Source: an uncultured Bacteroidales bacterium (GTDB lineage Bacteria > Bacteroidota > Bacteroidia > Bacteroidales > Muribaculaceae). Taken from it: DNA of 6,776 nucleotides. Shown piece after piece: positions 1 to 6,067 of this stretch. A program made the position numbers and the translations under genes. Every line of letters starts with the position of its first letter. Position 1 is the stretch's first letter. Location of the stretch: NCBI GenBank assembly GCA_947175585.1, contig CAMWNL010000092.1:1-6776 (forward strand), in the 5' to 3' direction. The notes beneath the pieces are model-generated. The model was given only the letters and a program-made list of their open reading frames with translations. It had not been told where the DNA came from and did not search any database.

Positions 1-12
1 GATTCTAAGAAG

Positions 13-201
13 ATGGCAAAGAAAGCAAAAGGTAATCGCGTTCAGGTCATCCTCGAATGCACCGAACATAAGGCAAGTGGTATGCCCGGTACTTCGCGCT
101 ACATCACTACCAAAAACCGTAAGAATACAACAGAGAGACTTGAGCTTAAGAAATACAACCCCATCCTTAAGCGTGTAACCGTTCACAAAGAAATCAAATA
201 A
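13..201 (+). CDS. rpmG: 50S ribosomal protein bL33
   Basis: This 62-residue, strongly basic protein is bL33, a component of the large ribosomal subunit near the E site. The diagnostic part is the block around residues 30-50 ([20 protein letters not shown]), which matches the family core of TTKN, then ERLELKK, then a short basic tail. It is slightly longer than the roughly 55-residue enterobacterial protein because of an insertion around residues 18-28, which I associate with Bacteroidota bL33. It has only one cysteine (C16), so it is the zinc-free form without the paired CxxC ribbons. The ATG at 13 gives the expected MAKK start. No Shine-Dalgarno is present, as usual in this phylum. The DUF4295 gene starts 10 bases after the stop, so the two are cotranscribed. 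The promoter must lie upstream of the window, where rpmB is the usual neighbour. Confidence 0.97.
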   Translation: MAKKAKGNRVQVILECTEHKASGMPGTSRYITTKNRKNTTERLELKKYNPILKRVTVHKEIK

Positions 202-211
202 CAACTGAGAT

Positions 212-361
212 ATGGCAAAGAAAACCGTCGCATCACTTCAGAAAGGTGAAGGCCGCACCTATAGCAAGGTAATCAAAATGGTCAAGTCACCCAAAACAGG
301 CGCTTATATCTTCAAAGAAGAAATGATGCCTAACGAAGCTGTGAAAGACGCCCTCAAGTAA
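212..361 (+). CDS. DUF4295 family protein, probable Bacteroidota ribosomal protein bL38
   Basis: This small gene encodes 49 residues, beginning MAKKTVASLQKGEGRTYSKV and ending KDALK, followed by TAA. The sequence is lysine-rich, and the central stretch around residues 21-35 (KMVKSPKTGAYIFKE) is the conserved signature of DUF4295, a family known from Bacteroidota and usually found directly after rpmG. From memory, the cryo-EM structure of the Flavobacterium johnsoniae ribosome revealed a new large-subunit protein called bL38; I believe it corresponds to this family but cannot confirm that here. The 10-base gap to rpmG, the shared MAKK start and the terminator shortly downstream all support a ribosomal role. 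The start is fixed by the family alignment, and no Shine-Dalgarno precedes it (ACTGAGATATG). The gene is complete and has no sign of damage. Confidence 0.9.
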   Translation: MAKKTVASLQKGEGRTYSKVIKMVKSPKTGAYIFKEEMMPNEAVKDALK

Positions 362-393
362 TCGTCTATTTCACTTGCTACATAACTTTTTCA

Positions 394-434
394 GGCTGCT
401 GTCTGCGTTTTTAACGTGGCGGCAGTCTTTTTTT
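394..434 (+). terminator. Intrinsic terminator of the rpmG-DUF4295 unit
   Basis: The arms GGCTGCTGTC (394-403) and GGCGGCAGTC (418-427) pair over ten positions including three G-U pairs. After one bulged T (404) the helix continues as GCGTT (405-409) with AACGT (413-417), also including one G-U pair, around a TTT loop. Seven T residues follow at 428-434. It lies 32 bases after the DUF4295 stop and is a strong Rho-independent terminator on the + strand. Confidence 0.92.
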
Positions 435-513
435 ATAACGCTATTACAGTCTTTTCACATAAGTAAGCTTCTATAGAAACTATTCAGTGGATGAATCTAA
501 TTGATTTTCAGCG

Positions 514-561
514 AAATGTAGTGGCGCACCCCGGTGCGCCCGGGTAAATAGCGCTGCATTT
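514..561. repeat. GC-rich palindrome, candidate dispersed intergenic (REP-like) repeat
   Basis: The core at 523-540 is GGCGCACC, a CC spacer, then GGTGCGCC: a perfect 8-bp inverted repeat, far richer in G and C than the AT-rich DNA around it. A second, weaker pair of arms flanks it: AAATGTA (514-520) and TGCATTT (555-561), which pair at six of seven positions plus one G-U. No T run follows, so it is not a standard terminator. It lies between a terminator and a promoter, outside any transcript I would predict. A dispersed extragenic palindrome is the likeliest reading, but only one copy is visible in the window. Confidence 0.5.
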
Positions 562-624
562 ATCAGGCCGAAGATTGATATAGGCTAACTGTTGAAACTT
601 ACTTATCATTTTCGTCAGGCACTA

Positions 625-655
625 TTGCATTTCACAAAGATATAGACTATCTTTG
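625..655 (+). promoter_or_regulatory. Bacteroides-type promoter of the PBP1A gene
   Basis: The -33 element TTG (625-627) and the -7 element TATCTTTG (648-655, consensus TAnnTTTG) are separated by 20 bases, the usual spacing for the primary sigma factor of Bacteroidota. Transcription should start near 660-664, leaving an AT-rich leader of about 35-40 bases before the ATG at 700. The -7 element is also the right arm of a perfect inverted repeat (CAAAGATA 635-642, TATCTTTG 648-655), which could serve as an operator. Confidence 0.85.
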
Positions 656-699
656 TCTTAAATAAATTATTTAACTGTCATTAAATCGTCAACTTCATA

Positions 700-3081
700 A
701 TGACCGCCAATATATCTCCTGAAAAGGCCGCCATACGCCATAGACGCGCTCGTGCGATAGTCAAGTGGCTATGGGTTTCATTTGCGGCTATCATCATACT
801 GATCACTTTGTTCTTTATTATGGCATATAACGGCATGATCGGATATATGCCCCCGATCGAAGACCTTAAAAACCCTCAGGATAAATTTGCATCTGTCATC
901 TATACGTCAGATGGCGCTGAGTTAGGTCGATATTTCCGTAATACCGGCAATAGGGTGTACGCCGACTTCGACGAGATCTCTCCGGCTGTCGTCGATGCTT
1001 TGATTGCGACTGAAGACGCGCGTTTCGAAGACCACTCGGGTATCGACGTGAGAGCTTTGTTCCGCGTAGCGTTCAAGACACTGTTGATGGGAAAGCGTAA
1101 CGCTGGAGGCGGCTCGACAATAACTCAGCAGCTCGCCAAGCAGCTCTACACTCCTCCGTCTGACGGTCTTTTGGATCGTGCGATGCAGAAGCCCGTGGAG
1201 TGGATGATCGCTATCAAGCTCGAACGCTTCTACTCTAAAGAGGAAATCCTCAAAATGTATCTCAATCAATTTGACTTCCTTTATAATGCCGTCGGTATCA
1301 AGTCGGCTGCAAAAGTCTATTTCAACAAGGACGCCGCCGATCTCAATATCCCCGAGGCCGCGACACTTGTCGGCATGGTTAAGAATCCCTCCTATTTTAA
1401 CCCTGTCCGTCATCCTGAGCGAGCGCTCGCCCGTCGCAATGTGGTCCTTGACCAGATGCGTAAGGCTGATATGATAACTGAAGCAGAGTATGAATCGTTG
1501 TGTTCGGAGCCGCTTGACCTTGATTTCCACCGTGTCGACCACAAAGAGGGACTTGCGCCATATTTCCGAGAGGAGTTGCGCCGTTACCTAACAGCCAAGA
1601 AACCCGTGAGATCCACTTATCCGGAGTGGGATCAGCAGCGCTTTGTCGATGACTCGATCGCTTGGGCTAATAATCCGCTCTACGGTTGGGTCGAAAAGAA
1701 CCCCAAGCCCGACGGCACGAAATATGATATCTATAATGACGGTCTGAAAATCTATTCTACGATTGACTCCCGTATGCAGACCTACGCCGAGCAGTCTGTC
1801 AACGAGCACATGAGAGATCTGCAGAATAACTTCTTTAAGGAAAAACGTAACTCGCCGACCGCTCCTTACACTTCAAATCCGGCGGAGCTTACAGCCGATA
1901 TGCGCAAGAAGCTTATCGACAATGCAATCCGCCAGAGCGAACGTACCCGTATCAGCCGTCTCAACGGCATGACTGATGAGCAGATCCGTTTGCAGTTTGA
2001 CCAACCGACCGAGATGACTGTATTCAGCTATGAAGGTCCGGTCGACACTGTTATGACACCTTTGGACTCTATCCTCTACACCAAGAGTTTCCTTCGCACA
2101 GGTTTTATGACTATGGATCCGCGCACAGGCTATGTCAAGTCTTATGTCGGCGGCCCTGATTTCCGTTTCTTCCAGTATGACATGGTTTCAACCGGCCGTC
2201 GCCAGGTTGGTTCAACGGTCAAGCCGTTCCTCTACACCTATGCGATGGAATCGGATTTCACGCCTTGTGACGAACTGCTCAACGCTCAGCCCACTTATCT
2301 CGACGAGAGTGGCCGCCCGTGGTCTCCTAACAACACGAGTAAGGCTCGCGTAGGCGAGATGGTCGATCTCCGCTGGGCGCTGACTAACTCCAATAACTGG
2401 ATATCTGCCCGACTGATGGCTCAACTCAGTCCGGCCGAACTCGTAAAACGCATGCACAGCTATGGCATCACCAACTCTCTGCCTGCCGTGATGTCGCTCT
2501 GTCTCGGACCGTGTGAGGTCTCTGTCAAGGAAATGGTCACTGCTTACAGTGCCTTTGCCAATAAAGGTATGCGTGCTGATCCGGTATTTGTCACTGCTAT
2601 CGCTGATGCCAACGGCAATATTATCTCAGATTTCTCTCCGACCCAGACCGAAGTGATTACCGAGAAAGGTTATTATAAAATACTCTCGATGCTGCTCAAC
2701 GTCGTGGATGGTGGTACAGGTAACCGCTTGCGTCGCGCGCCCTACAATCTGACGGCACAGATCGGAGGTAAGACCGGTACGACCAACTTCAATTCCGATG
2801 GTTGGTTTATGAGTTTTACCCCTGACCTGGTCTCCGGTGTATGGGTAGGCGGCGAAGAGCGATATATTCACTTTAACAGTATGGCTCATGGTCAGGGAGC
2901 GTCAATGGCTCTCCCGATTTATGGCCGATTTATGAGCAAAGTTTATGCTGACAAATCATTGCCTTATAGCCAGCAGACTCGATTTGAATTCCCGTCAGAC
3001 CTTGACCTCTGTGAAGGCAGCGGCTACTTCGTTCCGGAAGTCGAAACGGTCGAAGAAGCCATCTCCGGTGCTTTTGATTGA
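700..3081 (+). CDS. mrcA: Bifunctional class A penicillin-binding protein (PBP1A type)
   Basis: This 793-residue inner-membrane enzyme polymerises lipid II into glycan strands and cross-links their peptides on the periplasmic side. A basic cytoplasmic tail (residues 1-20, with RHRRAR) precedes one membrane helix at about 21-43. The family 51 glycosyltransferase domain (about 75-250) has EDARFEDHSGID with presumed catalytic Glu105, GGGSTITQQLAKQLY (136-150), the segment KPVEWMIAIKLE (164-175) and MYLN (186-189). A charged linker of roughly 100 residues follows. The transpeptidase domain (about 460-745) has all three active-site motifs: STVK with nucleophile Ser505, SNN at 564-566, and KTGT at 691-694. 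The acidic tail ends in GAFD. Length is normal for Bacteroidota PBP1A. The ATG at 700 sits 45 bases after the promoter -7 box and lacks a Shine-Dalgarno. Stops TGA and TAA are adjacent (3079-3084). The unit is monocistronic, between its own promoter and terminator. The symbol mrcA is by analogy (ponA is also used). Confidence 0.96.
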   Translation: MTANISPEKAAIRHRRARAIVKWLWVSFAAIIILITLFFIMAYNGMIGYMPPIEDLKNPQDKFASVIYTSDGAELGRYFRNTGNRVYADFDEISPAVVDALIATEDARFEDHSGIDVRALFRVAFKTLLMGKRNAGGGSTITQQLAKQLYTPPSDGLLDRAMQKPVEWMIAIKLERFYSKEEILKMYLNQFDFLYNAVGIKSAAKVYFNKDAADLNIPEAATLVGMVKNPSYFNPVRHPERALARRNVVLDQMRKADMITEAEYESLCSEPLDLDFHRVDHKEGLAPYFREELRRYLTAKKPVRSTYPEWDQQRFVDDSIAWANNPLYGWVEKNPKPDGTKYDIYNDGLKIYSTIDSRMQTYAEQSVNEHMRDLQNNFFKEKRNSPTAPYTSNPAELTADMRKKLIDNAIRQSERTRISRLNGMTDEQIRLQFDQPTEMTVFSYEGPVDTVMTPLDSILYTKSFLRTGFMTMDPRTGYVKSYVGGPDFRFFQYDMVSTGRRQVGSTVKPFLYTYAMESDFTPCDELLNAQPTYLDESGRPWSPNNTSKARVGEMVDLRWALTNSNNWISARLMAQLSPAELVKRMHSYGITNSLPAVMSLCLGPCEVSVKEMVTAYSAFANKGMRADPVFVTAIADANGNIISDFSPTQTEVITEKGYYKILSMLLNVVDGGTGNRLRRAPYNLTAQIGGKTGTTNFNSDGWFMSFTPDLVSGVWVGGEERYIHFNSMAHGQGASMALPIYGRFMSKVYADKSLPYSQQTRFEFPSDLDLCEGSGYFVPEVETVEEAISGAFD

Positions 3082-3100
3082 TAATCTTCGTAAATAAAAC

Positions 3101-3138
3101 GTGGCGGTATGGTTAATAACAACTCTCGCCACTTTTTT
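3101..3138 (+). terminator. Intrinsic terminator after the PBP1A gene
   Basis: The arms GTGGCG (3101-3106) and CGCCAC (3127-3132) are perfectly complementary and are followed by six T residues (3133-3138). The 20-base loop contains a small nested inverted repeat, GTTA-A-TAAC (3112-3120), which may shorten the effective loop. It lies 20 bases after the stop codon and faces the + strand. The long loop makes it less compact than the terminator at 394-434. Confidence 0.8.
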
Positions 3139-3238
3139 ATATGAACGATGATTTGTTGCACTGCGACAATCGTGGTATGAGGCTTTTAAAAATTTGACCC
3201 GTCATTCAGACGTAAATTGAAAGAATAATTGACTGAAA
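3139..3238. other. Leader region of the dehydrogenase gene, promoter not resolved
   Basis: A promoter is expected here because a terminator closes the preceding unit. The nearest approach to the Bacteroidota -7 consensus is AAAATTTG at 3189-3196 (one mismatch to TAnnTTTG), but there is no TTG at the 19-21 base spacing. The sequence before the ATG (AATTGACTGAAA) is AT-rich without a Shine-Dalgarno. An alternative sigma factor or an activator-dependent promoter is possible, but the sequence does not show which. Confidence 0.35.
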
Positions 3239-6034
3239 ATGGATGCAAAATACAATTCGTTTCTAAAAGAAATCAGACAGTTTGTCGATGGTGACCGGAT
3301 TTATACCGATGATCTGCGTCTGCTTACGTGGGGCACTGACGCAGGTTTTTATCGGTTGATACCTAAGATTGTTATTCGCTCGGTTGACGAGACTGAGGTT
3401 TCGCGTCTTTTGGCTGCTGCATCCCGTCACGGTCTGCCTGTGACTTTTCGCGCAGCAGGCACAAGTCTTTCAGGTCAGTCAATAACAGATTCAATTCTGA
3501 TTGTTGCCGGAAAACATTGGGAGGGCTATTCGATTTCTCCCGATGGCAGCAAGGCTACTTTTCAACCTGGAGTCATCGGCATGCGCGCCAATGAATTGTT
3601 AAAACCGTATGGACGCACTTTTGGACCCGATCCGGCTTCGAAACGTTCGGCGATGATCGGTGGCATAGTCATGAACAATGCATCCGGCATGAGCTGTGGA
3701 GTCCACGCCAATAGCGACCGCGTCATTGACTCTGCGCGTATCGTCCTTGCCGATGGGTCTGTGCTTGATACATCTGATGCGCAGTCCCGCATCGCTTTCT
3801 GCAACACACATAAGCCGCTTGTTGACGAAATTTCGGCGATTCGCGATGAGATCAAAGCTGATAAAGAGTTGGCCGAAAGGATAGCTTATAAATATTCGAT
3901 TAAAAATGTAACCGGTCTGAATCTTAGACCATTTATTGTGTTCGACGATCCGATTGATATAATTACTCACCTTTTGGTCGGTAGTGAGGGCACTCTTGCA
4001 TTTTTAAGTTCTGTCACATTTGAGACTTCACATCTTTACCCCTTCGGAGCATCGGCGATGCTATACTTTGACGACCTCGCAGAGGCTTGTCGTGCTGTCG
4101 TTGCTATGAAAAAAGACTCGCCGCTCCATAGTTGTGAACTGCTCGACAGTAAGTCTCTTTCATCAGTTAATGATACGACCGGTGTCGGCCTTACGGCGCT
4201 TTTGCTTGAGACTAACGCCGACACTCAGTCAGAACTTGACGAAAATATCGCAAAGATACTTGAGGTAGTAAAAAGATTCAGGCTATATAAGGATACTCTG
4301 TTCTCGTCAGATCCGGAGGTGACCGGCAAGTGGTGGAATATTCGTTCAGGTGTGTTCCCGGCTGTCGGTGGCACTCGTCCGCTCGGCACAACTTCTTTAA
4401 TCGAAGACATTGCTTTCCATATTGACGATCTGCCTGAAGCCACTGTCGCGCTCCAACAGTTATTGCGTGACTCAGGCTATGACGATGCTTGCATCTACGG
4501 TCACGCCCTCGAAGGTAATTATCATTTTGTAATCGCCCAGGCATTTAATACGCAGGCTGAAATTGACCGTTACCGTCATCTGATGGAGGAGATTGAGAAA
4601 CTTGTGGTCGATCGTTTTGACGGTTCGCTTAAGGCCGAGCATGGCACAGGTCGCAACATGGCGCCTTTTGTCAGGAAAGAGTGGGGCGATAAGGCATGGC
4701 AACTGATGTGTCGTATCAAAAGAGCATTCGATCCTCAGAATATATTGAATCCCGGAGTGATTTTTAATGATGACCCCGAGTGTTTTATTAAGAACTTAAA
4801 ACCGCTTCCGCTGACCGATCCTCACGTTGACCGCTGTATAGAGTGCGGTTTCTGCGAAGTCAATTGTGTAAGCTGCGGCCTGACGTTGTCGGCGCGGCAG
4901 CGCATCGTGGCTCGTCGAGAGATTTCCCGTCTCACAGAATCAGGTCTGGATGCCGGTCGCCGTGACCGTCTCGAAAAAGAGTATCGCTACTACGGCGACG
5001 AAACGTGTGCAGGTGACGGTTTGTGCAGCACGTCGTGTCCTATGGGCATCAATACTGCCGATCTCACTCACGATTTGCGTGAACAGCGGATCAGCCATAA
5101 CCCCGGTGCAAAGCGTATGGGCGAATGGTGTGCCCGTCATCTCGGCGGTGTCGAGGGCGGTTTGCGCCTGATACTCGGAGCCGCTTCAGCAGCCAATACA
5201 GTTTTAGGCGATAAGGCAACCGATGCGGTTGGTCGCGGACTTCATAAAGTCGGGGTGCCTTTGTGGACTGCGTCGCTCCCTCGGCCTTATCACTTCCGCC
5301 CGGTTGAGACACCGGCAAGCGAGCGCAAAGTCGTCTATTTCCCATCGTGTATAAACCGCACTATGGGTGTCACTCCCGAGAAGGGCGAAAAACTCCGGCC
5401 GCTTGTAGAGGAGATGACCTCGCTATGCCGTAAAGCCGGATTCGAAGTGATTTTTCCCGATAATATGGACAACCTGTGCTGCGGTATGATCTGGGAAAGC
5501 AAGGGTATGCCTGATATTGCCGACCGTAAGATCGCTGAACTTGAAGCGGTTCTGATAAAAGCGTCGGCCGGGGGACGATATCCGATACTTTGTGACCAGA
5601 GTCCCTGTCTCCACCGCATGCGCAATCATATCAAGTCGATGAAGCTTTACGAGCCGGCCGAATTTATTCATGATTTTCTCGCGCCTCATCTCGAATTTGA
5701 AAAAGAAGATGTTTCAGTGGCGGTTCATGTCACCTGTTCGTCACGACTGATGGGTATAACCTCAAAAATTATCGCCCTGGCATCCATGTGTGCTACTTCA
5801 GTCACTGTTCCTGCAGAGGTAGGTTGCTGTGGTTTTGCAGGAGATAAAGGATTCACTCATCCCGAGCTCAACCGTTGGGGACTGCGCAAACTCAGACCCG
5901 AGCTCGAAGCTGCTCACGTCTCCGAAGGATATTCTAATTCGCGCACTTGTGAAATCGGCCTTACTACTAATAGTGGTGTCCCATACAAGTCTATCGCATA
6001 TCTTGTCGACCGCTGTACCAAATCAAAAGACTAA
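3239..6034 (+). CDS. FAD-linked D-2-hydroxyacid dehydrogenase fused to Fe-S and CCG domains (Dld-II/YdiJ-like)
   Basis: This 931-residue protein probably oxidises a D-2-hydroxyacid (D-lactate or D-2-hydroxyglutarate are the best candidates) and passes electrons through Fe-S clusters towards the quinone pool. The FAD_binding_4 domain (about 40-260) has RAAGTSLSGQS (71-81), GGIVMNNASG (141-150) and VGSEGTLAFLSS (247-258). The GlcD-type FAD oxidase C-terminal domain (about 265-510) has GHALEGNYHF (421-430), EHGTGRN (467-473) and FDPQNILNPG (497-506). Cysteines C533, C536, C539 and C543 form a ferredoxin-like motif, and C590, C596 and C600 form the TCAGDGLCSTSCP motif. Two CCG domains follow: C704 with CCG at 747-749, and C833 with CCG at 863-865. 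There is no signal peptide or clear membrane helix, so it is probably cytoplasmic and membrane-associated. The length is close to Shewanella Dld-II and shorter than E. coli YdiJ (about 1,018 residues). The acyltransferase gene follows after 33 bases. The family is firm; the substrate is unknown. Confidence 0.92.
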   Translation: MDAKYNSFLKEIRQFVDGDRIYTDDLRLLTWGTDAGFYRLIPKIVIRSVDETEVSRLLAAASRHGLPVTFRAAGTSLSGQSITDSILIVAGKHWEGYSISPDGSKATFQPGVIGMRANELLKPYGRTFGPDPASKRSAMIGGIVMNNASGMSCGVHANSDRVIDSARIVLADGSVLDTSDAQSRIAFCNTHKPLVDEISAIRDEIKADKELAERIAYKYSIKNVTGLNLRPFIVFDDPIDIITHLLVGSEGTLAFLSSVTFETSHLYPFGASAMLYFDDLAEACRAVVAMKKDSPLHSCELLDSKSLSSVNDTTGVGLTALLLETNADTQSELDENIAKILEVVKRFRLYKDTLFSSDPEVTGKWWNIRSGVFPAVGGTRPLGTTSLIEDIAFHIDDLPEATVALQQLLRDSGYDDACIYGHALEGNYHFVIAQAFNTQAEIDRYRHLMEEIEKLVVDRFDGSLKAEHGTGRNMAPFVRKEWGDKAWQLMCRIKRAFDPQNILNPGVIFNDDPECFIKNLKPLPLTDPHVDRCIECGFCEVNCVSCGLTLSARQRIVARREISRLTESGLDAGRRDRLEKEYRYYGDETCAGDGLCSTSCPMGINTADLTHDLREQRISHNPGAKRMGEWCARHLGGVEGGLRLILGAASAANTVLGDKATDAVGRGLHKVGVPLWTASLPRPYHFRPVETPASERKVVYFPSCINRTMGVTPEKGEKLRPLVEEMTSLCRKAGFEVIFPDNMDNLCCGMIWESKGMPDIADRKIAELEAVLIKASAGGRYPILCDQSPCLHRMRNHIKSMKLYEPAEFIHDFLAPHLEFEKEDVSVAVHVTCSSRLMGITSKIIALASMCATSVTVPAEVGCCGFAGDKGFTHPELNRWGLRKLRPELEAAHVSEGYSNSRTCEIGLTTNSGVPYKSIAYLVDRCTKSKD

Positions 6035-6067
6035 CTTAAAAATCATAATCCACATTACAAACTAATC

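Larger units (their letters stand above)
362..699. other. Gene-free stretch between the ribosomal cluster and the PBP1A gene
   Basis: These 338 bases hold no credible gene. From left to right they contain the terminator of the rpmG unit (394-434), a perfect 10-bp palindrome TTCTATAGAA at 469-478, a small inverted repeat with arms ATTCA (482-486) and TGAAT (492-496), a GC-rich palindrome at 523-540, and the promoter of the penicillin-binding protein gene (625-655). The first two short repeats are weak enough to be chance. The stretch 562-624 shows nothing I can interpret. Confidence 0.7.

Noticed and set aside
1..8. Possible end of rpmB (bL28), with an in-frame TAA at 6-8
   Set aside because: rpmB is the usual gene before rpmG, but eight bases give no recognisable protein sequence, so it cannot be called.
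491..547. 18-codon open frame (MNLIDF...) running into the GC-rich palindrome
   Set aside because: It has no start context, no promoter and no family resemblance. The reading frame through the palindrome looks like chance.
635..642. Divergent - strand promoter from the left arm of the inverted repeat
   Set aside because: The - strand copy of TATCTTTG lacks a TTG 19-21 bases upstream, and no - strand gene lies to the left of it.
922..1542. 206-codon open frame on the - strand inside the PBP1A gene
   Set aside because: It lies wholly opposite well-conserved glycosyltransferase coding sequence, has no recognisable domain, and its composition is what the reverse of a coding frame produces.
413..3107. 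Shared 10-mer AACGTGGCGG at 413-422 and 3098-3107, each within or abutting a terminator
   Set aside because: In the first terminator it lies in the descending arm and in the second it leads into and forms the ascending arm. The surrounding bases differ, so a short GC-rich coincidence is more likely than a repeat family.
3156..3181. Possible sigma-70-like promoter TTGCAC-N14-TATGAG before the dehydrogenase gene
   Set aside because: The spacing is too short for the E. coli consensus and the elements do not match the Bacteroidota consensus, so it was not called.
3599..3970. 123-codon open frame on the - strand inside the dehydrogenase gene
   Set aside because: It lies opposite the conserved FAD-binding domain and has no domain or promoter of its own; it is a shadow.
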